Part shown: positions 1 to 8,506 of the stretch, piece by piece
How positions within the stretch are numbered: the first letter of the stretch is position 1
Layout: every line of letters starts with the position of its first letter
NCBI GenBank assembly: GCA_934149275.1
Contig: CAKPEG010000007.1
Location: 1 to 64,000, forward strand
Source of the DNA: an uncultured Clostridia bacterium
GTDB taxonomy: Bacteria > Bacillota > Clostridia > TANB77 > CAG-508
Length of the DNA: 64,000 nt
Direction of reading: 5' to 3'
Notes under the pieces: model-generated
What the model was told of the DNA's origin: nothing
The model's input: the letters and a program-made list of their open reading frames with translations, nothing else
Databases searched by the model: none
Position numbers and translations under genes: made by a program

Positions 1-1
1 A

Positions 2-757
2 AATAATATAGAAATTTTTATAAAAAAAGCTAACATATCTGAAATTGCTCAAAAAGAGAAAATTGGACTTGAAGAAGCAGGAAGAAATGTAAGATATAAT
101 TTTTTCGAAGAGGTTCTAAAAAATACAGAATCAAATAAAATAGCGATAGCACATAATTTAAATGACAAAGTAGAAACTATAATAATGAATACTTTAAGAG
201 GAAGTGGAGTTTCAGGATTAAAAGGAATTGAAGCAAAAAGAAAAAAATATATAAGACCATTAATTGAAATAGAAAGATATGAAATAGAAAAATATTGCAT
301 AGAAAATAAAATCAATCCAAGACATGATGAATCAAATGATGAAAATACATACACAAGAAATAAAATTAGAAATATTGTAATTCCATATATAAAAAATGAA
401 TTCAATCCAAATATTATTAAAACTTTAAATAGACTATCTGAAATTATAAAAGAAGAAGATGAATATGTACAAAGCGAAACGGAGAAAATATTTAAAGAAA
501 TATTATTAACAGATGAGAAAAATAAAATAGAGTTTGATCCAAGAAAGTTTAATGAACAAGAAAAGGTAATTCAAAAAAATTTGATTTTACTGGCTATAAA
601 AAAAGTAAACGGTTCAACTCAAGGAATTGAAAAAGTAAACATAGATGACATTATAAAATTATGTAATAATAACATTGGAAATAAACTGATTCGTCCAACC
701 AAACAGCTAGAAATAGGCATAAAGAACAAGAGAATATATATCAAAAATATTATATAG
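2..757 (+). CDS. tilS: tRNA(Ile)-lysidine synthase TilS, 3' part
   Basis: TilS modifies the wobble cytidine of tRNA-Ile(CAU) to lysidine using ATP and lysine, so that the tRNA reads AUA. The open frame runs in from the window edge with no start, so the N-terminal PP-loop (SGGxDS) is outside. The visible part contains IAIAHNLNDKVETI followed by RGSGVSGLKGI, which matches the family's conserved AHxxDDxxET and RGSGxxGLxGI blocks. The rest is the lysine-rich C-terminal tRNA-binding region ending at a TAG. ftsH follows 105 bases later; tilS beside ftsH is a common Bacillota order, although the hpt gene that often lies between them is absent. Identification is secure for the family; only the 5' end is missing. 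Confidence 0.9.
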   Translation, partial: NNIEIFIKKANISEIAQKEKIGLEEAGRNVRYNFFEEVLKNTESNKIAIAHNLNDKVETIIMNTLRGSGVSGLKGIEAKRKKYIRPLIEIERYEIEKYCIENKINPRHDESNDENTYTRNKIRNIVIPYIKNEFNPNIIKTLNRLSEIIKEEDEYVQSETEKIFKEILLTDEKNKIEFDPRKFNEQEKVIQKNLILLAIKKVNGSTQGIEKVNIDDIIKLCNNNIGNKLIRPTKQLEIGIKNKRIYIKNII

Positions 758-789
758 ATTACAATAATATTTCAATTTCAAAAATCTAG

Positions 790-818
790 TTGTAAATAAA
801 AAACAGTTATGCTATATT
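790..818 (+). promoter_or_regulatory. promoter for ftsH
   Basis: TTGTAA (790-795) and TATATT (813-818) are separated by 17 bases, a good vegetative sigma-A promoter about 45 bases upstream of the ftsH start. The rsmA gene at 16179 carries the same TTGTAA-17-TATATT arrangement. Confidence 0.6.
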
Positions 819-862
819 AAAATAGAATAAATATTTATAGCATGCTAAGGAGGAAATATATT

Positions 863-2668
863 TTGAAAAGTGGAATTAAAAAAGTTGCAATGTGGCTTGT
901 ATTATTGATTATATTCATAATGATAATATCAGCTATTAGCGGAAATATGTATAAGAAAATGACATATTCAGAACTACTAAAAAATATAAAAGAAGAAAAA
1001 GTTGAAACAATTCAAATTGAGGAAGATAACAAAACAGCAAGTGTAAAAATAAAAGATGATGATATTGAAAAAACAGTTACAATACCAAGCCTAGACACAT
1101 TCATTGATAAAATATCTGATCAATTAACAGATGGAAAAATTGAACTTTCACAAGTGGAAGAATCTAAGTTTTTAAATATTTTAGAAGCTTTTGGGCCAAC
1201 AATTTTATTGATGGTATTCATATTCTTTATATGGGTAATGTTTATGAATCCAAATTCACAAGGCGGAAACAAAACAATGTCTTTTGGAAAGTCAAAAGCT
1301 AGAATGATGACACCTGCTGATAAAAATAAAATAACATTCGCAGATGTAGCTGGAATTGAAGAAGAAAAACAAGAATTAGAAGAGATTGTAGAATTTTTAA
1401 AAAATCCTAAAAAGTTCACAGATATGGGAGCTAGAATTCCAAAAGGAGTTTTACTAGTAGGACACCCAGGAACAGGTAAAACTTTACTTGCAAAAGCTGT
1501 TGCCGGAGAAGCTGGAGTACCATTCTTTATAATAAGTGGTTCAGACTTCGTAGAAATGTTCGTTGGTGTCGGTGCTTCAAGAGTTAGAGATTTATTTGAA
1601 CAAGCAAAGAAAAATGCACCATGTATTGTATTTATAGATGAGATTGATGCAGTTGGACGTCAAAGAGGAGCAGGGCTTGGTGGAGGACATGATGAAAGAG
1701 AACAAACATTAAACCAATTACTTGTTGAAATGGACGGATTCGCACCAAACGAAGGTGTTATCGTATTAGCTGCAACAAATAGGCCAGATGTATTAGATAA
1801 AGCTCTATTAAGAGCAGGAAGATTTGATAGACAAATTGTTGTTGCACCACCTGATGTAAAAGCAAGAGAACAAATTTTAAAAGTACATGCTAAAAAGAAA
1901 AAAATGGCTGAAGATGTTGACTTAGGAACAATAGCTAAAAACACAGCTGGATTTGTTGGAGCAGATCTTGAAAACATTTTAAATGAAGCAGCATTAGTTG
2001 CAGCAAAACGTGACGAAAAAGAAATCACAATGAAAGATATCGAAGATGCAATGATAAAAGTTACAATGGGACCTGAGAAAAAATCAAAAGTAATAAGCAG
2101 TAAAGAAAGAAAACTTGTTGCATTCCACGAAGCAGGTCATGCAGTTGTAAGTAAATTCTTGCCAACACAAGATCCAGTACATCAAATTTCAATCGTTCCT
2201 AGAGGAATGGCTGGGGGATATACAATGTATAGACCAACAGAAGATAAATCATTTATGTCAAAAACAGAAATGGAAGAAAATATTGTATCACTACTTGGAG
2301 GAAGAGTTGCAGAACAATTAGTTTTAGGAGATATCTCAACAGGTGCAAGTAACGATATTGAAAGAGCTTCAAAAATAGCAAGAGATATGGTTACTAAATA
2401 TGGTATGAGCAGCAAGATAGGAACAATTACATTTGGGACAGGTCAAGAAGAAGTTTTCTTAGGAAGAGATTTCGGACATACACAAAATTATAGTGAAGCT
2501 ACTTCATCAGAAATTGATACAGAAGTAAAAGCAATAATAGATAAAGCATATAGAACAGCAGAACAAATTCTAAATATGAATATGGATAAATTGACAAAAG
2601 TTGCAAATATCTTAATTGAAAAAGAAAAAATCGAAGGCGACGAATTTGATGCAATTTTTAATTCGTAA
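863..2668 (+). CDS. ftsH: ATP-dependent zinc metalloprotease FtsH
   Basis: This is a membrane-anchored AAA+ protease that degrades damaged membrane proteins and short-lived regulators. I start it at TTG 863 because AAGGAGG (847-853) lies 9 bases before it; the in-frame ATG at 842 would place that site inside the gene. From this start it has 601 residues. There are two N-terminal membrane segments (about residues 8-27 and 110-130), then the AAA domain with Walker A GHPGTGKT (200-207) and Walker B FIDEIDAVG. The peptidase zinc site is HEAGH (422-426), with a third ligand near D498 in GASNDIERA. The second Walker A residue is His where Pro is usual. Length is normal. It has its own promoter and a strong terminator, so it is probably monocistronic. 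Confidence 0.97.
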   Translation: MKSGIKKVAMWLVLLIIFIMIISAISGNMYKKMTYSELLKNIKEEKVETIQIEEDNKTASVKIKDDDIEKTVTIPSLDTFIDKISDQLTDGKIELSQVEESKFLNILEAFGPTILLMVFIFFIWVMFMNPNSQGGNKTMSFGKSKARMMTPADKNKITFADVAGIEEEKQELEEIVEFLKNPKKFTDMGARIPKGVLLVGHPGTGKTLLAKAVAGEAGVPFFIISGSDFVEMFVGVGASRVRDLFEQAKKNAPCIVFIDEIDAVGRQRGAGLGGGHDEREQTLNQLLVEMDGFAPNEGVIVLAATNRPDVLDKALLRAGRFDRQIVVAPPDVKAREQILKVHAKKKKMAEDVDLGTIAKNTAGFVGADLENILNEAALVAAKRDEKEITMKDIEDAMIKVTMGPEKKSKVISSKERKLVAFHEAGHAVVSKFLPTQDPVHQISIVPRGMAGGYTMYRPTEDKSFMSKTEMEENIVSLLGGRVAEQLVLGDISTGASNDIERASKIARDMVTKYGMSSKIGTITFGTGQEEVFLGRDFGHTQNYSEATSSEIDTEVKAIIDKAYRTAEQILNMNMDKLTKVANILIEKEKIEGDEFDAIFNS

Positions 2669-2685
2669 AAACGAAATAAATCGAA

Positions 2686-2720
2686 AAATACACCTTATAA
2701 AAAATAAGGTGTATTTTTTT
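2686..2720 (+). terminator. rho-independent terminator of ftsH
   Basis: A 12-bp perfect stem (AATACACCTTAT paired with ATAAGGTGTATT) with a five-A loop runs straight into a T tract at 2714-2720. Confidence 0.9.
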
Positions 2721-3124
2721 ATGCACTTAATATAAAAATTCGTAATATAGGCAAAATAATTTAAAATTAAGTATAAAGAATACGAACCAATAAGAAGAAA
2801 TAGATTAAAAACGATTTTTAGGAAAAATGCAAAAATAAATAAAAATACAAAAAATATAAAATTAGAGCAAAGATATGGTATAAAAGGAATACAAGTTGAA
2901 AAGATAAAAATTAATATTTAAAAAAATAACAAAAAACGATAAAAAATAAAAAAACGATTTTTTAAAAAAATAAAAAATGTAAAAGAATTGTAACATAAGT
3001 AGAGAAAATACTAGAGATATACGGAATATAGAAAGCAAATCCAAAAATTAGGAGATAAAAACCGGATGACGAATCCATTGAAATATAAGGATTTTTTAGC
3101 AAAGATTACATAACCTTTATGCAT
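2721..3124 (+). other. AT-rich intergenic stretch, no gene seen
   Basis: About 400 bases between the ftsH terminator and the nrdD promoter. It is extremely A-rich, with only very short open frames lacking ribosome-binding sites. Short A/T-tract hairpins around ACGAT occur near 2936-2965. I looked for an NrdR-type box and for a riboswitch-like conserved core and recognised neither. Confidence 0.5.
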
Positions 3125-3152
3125 TTGACATTATATTTTTGCGTGGTAAAAT
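3125..3152 (+). promoter_or_regulatory. promoter for nrdD-nrdG
   Basis: TTGACA (3125-3130) and TAAAAT (3147-3152) with a 16-base spacer. An in-frame TTG at 3139 falls inside this promoter and therefore cannot be the nrdD start. Confidence 0.75.
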
Positions 3153-3201
3153 ACATTCAGTCGACGAAGAAAAGATAAAAAAACAAATAGGGGGAAAAAT
3201 C

Positions 3202-5505
3202 ATGCAAGTAATTAAAAGAGATGGAAGAGTAGTAGAATTTAATCTAGAAAGAGTAGTAAAAGCAGTTACATTAGCAATGTCACAAACACCAGGAGGAGTA
3301 GATATAGATCTAGCAAACAAAATAGCAGCAGATGTACAAAAGAAACTTGAAGATAAAAATCAAGCATCAGTATACGAAATTCAGGATTTAGTAGAAAAAA
3401 GATTAATGGCATCATCAAGAAAGGAAGTTGCACAAAGCTATATTACATATAGATACAACAGAGATGTTGCTAGAAAATCAAAAACAAAAGAAGTATTTTT
3501 AGATATCATTGGAGCAAAAGCAAATGATATTACAAGAGAAAATGCAAACATGAATGCTGATACTCCAGCAGGAATGATGATGAAATTTGCATCAGAAACA
3601 ACTAAACCATTTGTTGATGACTTCTTACTATCAAACGAAGCAAGACAAGCAATCAAAGATGGATATATACATGTTCACGACAAAGATTACTATCCTACAA
3701 AATCTTTAACTTGCTTACAACACCCATTAGATAAAATATTAAAAAATGGTTTCAGAGCAGGACATGGTTCTTCAAGACCAGCAAAAAGAATTGAAACAGC
3801 AAGTATTATAGGATGTATTTCAATGGAAACAGTACAAAATGAAATGCATGGAGGACAAGCTATACCAGCATTTGATTATTATTTAGCACCATATGTTAAA
3901 TTAACATTCAAAGAAGAAATAAAGAAAATTGCAGAATTATTAGATAAAGATTTATCTAACCTACTTGATTATCAACCAAAAGATTATATAAAGAAAGATC
4001 TTAAAGGATTAAAAGGAGAAGAAAGAGATATTCAAGCAGCAATAAACAATACTGTTTCAAGAGTACACCAAGCTATGGAAGCATTTATACATAATATGAA
4101 TACAATTCATTCAAGAGGTGGAAACCAAGTTGTATTCAGCTCAATAAATTATGGAACTGATACATCAGCAGAAGGAAGATGCATCATAAGAGAAATACTT
4201 CTTTCAACAGAAAGAGGAGTTGGAAATGGTGAAACTCCAATATTCCCAATTCAAATTTGGAAAAAGAAAAGAGGAGTTAACTATTTAAAAAATGATCCAA
4301 ACTATGATTTATATAAATTAGCATGTAGAGTAACAGCCAAAAGATTCTTCCCAAATTTCATAAATCTAGATGCAACATTTAACCAAAACGAAAAATGGAA
4401 AGCAGACGATCCAAACAGATATCAATATGAATGTGCAACAATGGGATGCAGAACTAGAGTATTTGAAGATAGACACGGAGAAAAAACATCAATAGGAAGA
4501 GGAAATCTTTCATTTACAACAATCAACTTACCAGGAATTGCAATTGAATCAGCTTTAGAAGCACAAGAAAAATGTGGAATATCATTTGAATTGGGAAGAG
4601 ACAGCGAGAAAAATATGACAGCAACATATAAAAAGACAGTTAAGAAAATATTCATGAGAAAATTAGAAAACGTTGCAGGAATTGCAGCAAGACAATTATA
4701 TGATAGATATAAATTCCAATGCACAGCGATTGCAAAACAATTCCCATTATTAATGTCTGGATTATGGGTAGGAAGTGAAGCTTTAGGACCAAATGATGAA
4801 GTAGAACCAGTATTAAAACATGGTACATTAGGAATTGGATTTATTGGATTAGCAGAAGCTTTAACAGCATTAACAGGCAAACATCATGCAGAATCAGAAG
4901 AATCACAAAAATTAGGTATAGAAATAGTTAGTGAATTAAAAGAAATGGCAGCTGAATTTTCAGACAGATATGACTTAAACTATTCTGTTTTAGCAACACC
5001 AGCAGAAGGATTATCAGGAAGATTCACTAAGATGGATAGAAGAAAATTCGGAACAATTTTAGGAGTAACAGATAGAGATTATTATACAAACAGCAACCAC
5101 GTTCCAGTATGGTACAAATGTACAGCTGAACAAAAAGCTAGAGTTGAAGCACCATATCATGATTTAACAAGAGGCGGACATATCTTCTATATTGAATTAG
5201 ATGGAGATGCAACACACAATCCAGATTCAATTGAAGCAGTTGTTGATTTAATGGATAAATACAATATGGGATATGGAAGTGTAAACCATACAAGATCAAG
5301 ATGCTTAAACTGCGGATTTGAAAATGCAGATGCAAACTTAAAAGTTTGTCCAGAATGTGGAAGCACAGAAATTGACACAATTCAAAGAATTACAGGATAT
5401 CTTGTTGGAACAACATCAAGATGGAACAATGGAAAATTAGCTGAACTAAGAGATAGAGTAACACACATTGGTGGAAACGATTGCGGAATGAAAGGTGCAG
5501 AATAA
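3202..5505 (+). CDS. nrdD: anaerobic ribonucleoside-triphosphate reductase (class III)
   Basis: NrdD reduces ribonucleoside triphosphates to deoxyribonucleotides under anoxia with a glycyl radical. I start it at ATG 3202, preceded by AGGGGG, giving 767 residues. The N-terminal 90 residues form an ATP-cone (begins MQVIKRDGRVVEF), followed by the reductase barrel. A zinc site of two CxxC pairs lies at C701/C704 and C716/C719. The radical glycine is G757 in RVTHIGGN, equivalent to the RVKHLGNG motif of the E. coli enzyme. nrdG, its activase, follows after 29 bases under the same promoter. All expected catalytic elements are present. This enzyme class points to anaerobic growth. Confidence 0.97.
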   Translation: MQVIKRDGRVVEFNLERVVKAVTLAMSQTPGGVDIDLANKIAADVQKKLEDKNQASVYEIQDLVEKRLMASSRKEVAQSYITYRYNRDVARKSKTKEVFLDIIGAKANDITRENANMNADTPAGMMMKFASETTKPFVDDFLLSNEARQAIKDGYIHVHDKDYYPTKSLTCLQHPLDKILKNGFRAGHGSSRPAKRIETASIIGCISMETVQNEMHGGQAIPAFDYYLAPYVKLTFKEEIKKIAELLDKDLSNLLDYQPKDYIKKDLKGLKGEERDIQAAINNTVSRVHQAMEAFIHNMNTIHSRGGNQVVFSSINYGTDTSAEGRCIIREILLSTERGVGNGETPIFPIQIWKKKRGVNYLKNDPNYDLYKLACRVTAKRFFPNFINLDATFNQNEKWKADDPNRYQYECATMGCRTRVFEDRHGEKTSIGRGNLSFTTINLPGIAIESALEAQEKCGISFELGRDSEKNMTATYKKTVKKIFMRKLENVAGIAARQLYDRYKFQCTAIAKQFPLLMSGLWVGSEALGPNDEVEPVLKHGTLGIGFIGLAEALTALTGKHHAESEESQKLGIEIVSELKEMAAEFSDRYDLNYSVLATPAEGLSGRFTKMDRRKFGTILGVTDRDYYTNSNHVPVWYKCTAEQKARVEAPYHDLTRGGHIFYIELDGDATHNPDSIEAVVDLMDKYNMGYGSVNHTRSRCLNCGFENADANLKVCPECGSTEIDTIQRITGYLVGTTSRWNNGKLAELRDRVTHIGGNDCGMKGAE

Positions 5506-5534
5506 ATTTTAAGAAAAACTAGGGGGAAAAAGCA

Positions 5535-6038
5535 ATGAAGATGGCAGGTTTTTATGATGAAAGTATATCAAACGGATTAGGATGGAGAGCAGTTTTATTT
5601 GTAAGCGGATGCCCTCATAATTGCCCTAATTGTCATAATAAAGCAGCACAAGATTATAATTATGGACAAGAATTTGACAAAGAATCAATAATAAAAAGAA
5701 TTTGTGATAATTCAATTTTAAAAGGCATTACAATAAGTGGTGGAGAACCTCTTTGCAAAGAGAATATCAAAGAAGTAGCTGATTTTATAGAAGATGTAAA
5801 AAAGGTAAGACCAGAGTTCAATGTTTGGTGCTATAGTGGTTACACAATGGAGCAATTACAATCTAGAAATGATGAGACTACAAATAGAGCATTAAAAGAT
5901 ATTGATGTTTTAGTTGATGGTAGATTTGTAGAGAGTATGAAAAAGCCTAATTTAAAATTCAGAGGTTCAGAGAATCAAAGAATTATAAATGTGCCGGAAT
6001 CATTGAAAGTTCATAAAGTTGTTAGTTTAGATATATAA
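5535..6038 (+). CDS. nrdG: anaerobic ribonucleotide reductase-activating protein
   Basis: This is a radical SAM enzyme that places the glycyl radical on NrdD. It starts at ATG 5535 behind AGGGGGAAAA and has 167 residues, a usual length. The iron-sulfur motif CPHNCPNC (CxxxCxxC) is near residues 27-34, and the SAM-binding GGEP motif is present in TISGGEPL. It sits directly downstream of nrdD and ends at a clear terminator, so the two form one operon and one functional pair. Confidence 0.96.
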   Translation: MKMAGFYDESISNGLGWRAVLFVSGCPHNCPNCHNKAAQDYNYGQEFDKESIIKRICDNSILKGITISGGEPLCKENIKEVADFIEDVKKVRPEFNVWCYSGYTMEQLQSRNDETTNRALKDIDVLVDGRFVESMKKPNLKFRGSENQRIINVPESLKVHKVVSLDI

Positions 6039-6046
6039 TTATTTTC

Positions 6047-6087
6047 AAGGCATATTGGCAAATTAATTTGCTAATATGCCTTTATTT
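6047..6087 (+). terminator. terminator of nrdD-nrdG
   Basis: The stem AAGGCATATT paired with AATATGCCTT, extended by GCAAATT/AATTTGC in the loop, is followed by TTTATTT. Confidence 0.85.
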
Positions 6088-6253
6088 ATATAATAGGAAA
6101 GTCATGCTGACTTTTCTATTATATAAAAAGTTGCACAGAAAATTTATAAAATAAATTTTCGCACTCGAACAAATTTACTGAAAATTTCAATTTTATAGAA
6201 AAAGTATAAAGAGTAGAGTAAAGACTGAAAATTGAAAATTTTCAGATTTGTTC
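6087..6253 (+). repeat. intergenic hairpin repeat, family 3, copy 1
   Basis: Three hairpins occur in series. The first is a perfect 18-bp palindromic stem (6087-6104 with 6108-6125, loop TGC). The second is AAAATTTAT-aaa-ATAAATTTT inside GCACAG...CGCACTCGAACAAA. The third is a long stem pairing 6167-6194 with 6225-6253. Related copies lie at 12133, 27607 and (minus strand) 51663. They share a TATATAATA-type hairpin, a GCACAGAAATTTGC-like hairpin and a GAACAAA tail. Confidence 0.6.
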
Positions 6254-6269
6254 TTACATATCCAATACT

Positions 6270-6413
6270 AGAATAAAAAATATTATATCTAATTTTTGAA
6301 TGACGCGCAGTTTGAAAGTTTTTACCTAGCCTTCTAAATAAAGTTTAGTAGGCGGTAAAATCTTTTAGCAAGAAATGAAAAAATTAGATATAATATTTTT
6401 ATAGATAGAATTC
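6270..6413 (+). repeat. structured intergenic element, family 1, copy A
   Basis: An outer stem of 22 perfectly complementary bases (6276-6297 with 6379-6400) encloses TGACGCGCAG, an inner hairpin (TTTTACC, GCCT and CTAAA arms), and TTTTAGCAAG. Copy E at 43115 shows the same architecture with compensatory changes. The A-run before and T-run after the outer stem would also let it act as a terminator. Confidence 0.65.
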
Positions 6414-6417
6414 TAAC

Positions 6418-6582
6418 AGAAAAAAGTCATATTAAATTTTTGAACCACCGCGCAGGGACCAAACGAGCGAAGCGAGTTCGATTGAAGCATTCTACCCGAT
6501 GCAAAATAAAAATTGTAAATTTTTATTTTGTGATTTAAAGAATGCGCCAGCAAGGTGTGAGAAAATTAATATGACTTTTTCT
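6418..6582 (+). repeat. structured intergenic element, family 2, copy B
   Basis: The outer stem pairs 6418-6441 with 6561-6582 (small bulges). Inside lie CACCGCGCAGGGACC, a stem GCATTCT/AGAATGC enclosing a long CAAAATAAAAATT hairpin, and AGCAAGGTGTG. CACC and GGTG can pair. Copy C at 13572 has the same parts, with GCAATCT/AGATTGC in place of GCATTCT/AGAATGC. Confidence 0.65.
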
Positions 6583-6713
6583 GTGTAAACACTATAGATA
6601 TTATATTGATTTTTATACTTTGTATTAAAAATGAAATAAAATTGTAAAAAATTATGTAACCTTTGAAGGATTTAAGAGGTTTGTGTCGAATATTAATAAA
6701 AGAAAGGAATAAA

Positions 6714-8393
6714 ATGGTACGATATAGTGAAGAATTAATTGATGAAATTAGATCCTCAAACGATATAGTAGATACAATATCACAATATGTAACATTAAAA
6801 AGAAGTGGAAGAAATTTTTTTGGACTATGTCCATTTCATAAAGAAAAATCTCCTTCTTTTTCTGTTTCACCAGATAAGCAAATATTTCATTGCTTTGGAT
6901 GTGGCGTTGGAGGAAATGTAATTCATTTTATAAGTAAGATTGAAAATTTAGATTTTAGAGAAACCCTTGAATTTTTAGCTGAGCGTGCAGGTATAGAACT
7001 ACCAACATCAGAAAATGATCAATATAACAAGCGTCAATTCCTAAAAGATAAAGTATACAAAATTAACGAAGAAACAGCAAAATTTTATCATGAAAATTTA
7101 TATAAACCTACAGCCAAACCAGCTCAGGAATATGTAAAAACTAGAAAACTAAATAATACAACATTAAAATCTTTTCTAATTGGATATTCAGGAACATATA
7201 ACGAATTATATAAACATCTTAAACAAAAAGGATTTACGGATGAAGAAATTTTAGCATCAAGTTTAGTTAACAGAAACGATAGAGGCCAATTTATTGATAG
7301 ATTTAGACATAGGCTAATGATACCAATAATGGATATAAGAGGAAAAGTTATAGCTTTTGGTGGAAGAGTTTTGGACAAGTCATTACCAAAATATATAAAT
7401 TCACCAGAAAATATAGTTTATTCTAAAGGCAGAAATTTATTTGGATTAAATATAGCTAAAAAAGGAAATCTTGACAAAATTGTTATAGTTGAAGGATACA
7501 TGGATGCGATTTCATTGTATCAAAGAGGAATAACAAATGTTGTAGCTTCACTTGGAACTGCATTAACTGAAGCTCAAGGAAGATTACTTAGAAAATATGC
7601 AGGACAAGTTATAATAAGCTATGACTCAGATGCAGCAGGACAAGCAGCCACAATGAGAGGTTTGGAAATTCTTAAAAATTTAGGATGTGATGTTAGAATA
7701 CTTCAAATGGAAGGTGCAAAAGATCCTGATGAATATGTTATTAAGTATGGAAGTGGCGGTTTTAATTTATTAATTGAAAAAGCAATTTCACTTGTTGAAT
7801 TTAAAGTAAAGGTGTTAAAAAACAAATACAATTTGGAAAACACAAACGATAAAATAAAATTTTTACAAGAAATCGCTAAGATATTAGTAAACGTAGAAAG
7901 CCAAATAGAGTTAGAAATTCAAATTGACAATATATCAAGAGATTATGGTATATCAAAAGAAGCTGTTTATGCAGAAATTAATAAAATAAAATATGTAAAC
8001 AAAAGCAAAGAAATTGAAACTGAAACTAAAGTTAAACCAACCATAGTCAGAAAACAAGAAAAAAATGTTGATGAAGCCACAATAAGAAGAGAAAATGTGA
8101 TAATTTACTTACTTATAAATGGAAATGATCAAAACAGACAAATAATAAAAAATAATATAAAAAAAGAAGATTTAAAATATCAATTGAACCAACAAATTAT
8201 AGAAAAAATTTATGAGGCAATTGATGATAAAAAAGAAATAACTAATATACTTGATTCTATGGAAGAAAAAGAATTAATCAGTCATTTAACAAAAATAATG
8301 GCAGATGATTATGAAATATCAGATATAGATAAGTGCATAGAAGATATAATTAATAGTTATACTAAAGATAAACTTATTCGGAAGACGAAATGA
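6714..8393 (+). CDS. dnaG: DNA primase, apparently frameshifted near its C-terminus
   Basis: DnaG makes RNA primers for replication and docks on the DnaB helicase. I start it at ATG 6714, with AAAGG (6703-6707) just upstream; an earlier in-frame TTG at 6663 lacks a site. The N-terminal zinc finger is C39, H42, C60, C63 (CHC2 type). The TOPRIM core is present (IVIVEGYMDAISLYQ, then DSDAAGQAA). The frame stops at 8393 after KDKLIRKTK, but the +1 frame continues with the family's typical end, RRNEILTKLDEK...LAKMK, up to TAG 8494-8496. That TAG overlaps the rpoD ribosome-binding site, as expected for the dnaG-rpoD operon. The stop at 8393 is therefore best explained by one extra base near 8379, either real or an assembly error. 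Confidence 0.93.
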   Translation: MVRYSEELIDEIRSSNDIVDTISQYVTLKRSGRNFFGLCPFHKEKSPSFSVSPDKQIFHCFGCGVGGNVIHFISKIENLDFRETLEFLAERAGIELPTSENDQYNKRQFLKDKVYKINEETAKFYHENLYKPTAKPAQEYVKTRKLNNTTLKSFLIGYSGTYNELYKHLKQKGFTDEEILASSLVNRNDRGQFIDRFRHRLMIPIMDIRGKVIAFGGRVLDKSLPKYINSPENIVYSKGRNLFGLNIAKKGNLDKIVIVEGYMDAISLYQRGITNVVASLGTALTEAQGRLLRKYAGQVIISYDSDAAGQAATMRGLEILKNLGCDVRILQMEGAKDPDEYVIKYGSGGFNLLIEKAISLVEFKVKVLKNKYNLENTNDKIKFLQEIAKILVNVESQIELEIQIDNISRDYGISKEAVYAEINKIKYVNKSKEIETETKVKPTIVRKQEKNVDEATIRRENVIIYLLINGNDQNRQIIKNNIKKEDLKYQLNQQIIEKIYEAIDDKKEITNILDSMEEKELISHLTKIMADDYEISDIDKCIEDIINSYTKDKLIRKTK

Positions 8394-8496
8394 AATATTA
8401 ACAAAATTAGATGAAAAAAATAGCACAAAAGAAGAAACAGCAAGTCTTGAAAAAGAGCTAAATGAAATTATATTGAAATTAGCGAAAATGAAATAG
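8380..8496 (+). other. out-of-frame dnaG C-terminal tail (38 codons)
   Basis: Read in the +1 frame relative to the upstream dnaG frame, this segment gives GRRNEILTKLDEKNS and, further on, ELNEIILKLAKMK, then stops. This resembles the end of clostridial DnaG, which belongs to the DnaB-interacting domain. It has no start codon or ribosome-binding site of its own. Confidence 0.75.
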
Positions 8497-8506
8497 GAGG
8501 TTAACG

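Noticed and set aside
2721..3124. Riboswitch or NrdR box upstream of nrdD
   Set aside because: No conserved core or palindromic box recognised in this A-rich stretch.
6270..6582. Group II intron or known self-cleaving ribozyme
   Set aside because: No domain V-like hairpin, no maturase frame, and no hammerhead or twister core recognised.
6684..6690. TGTCGAA heptamer (Spo0A-box core) between the repeats and dnaG
   Set aside because: Only 7 bases, no partner site, and no clear promoter at the right spacing; may be chance.
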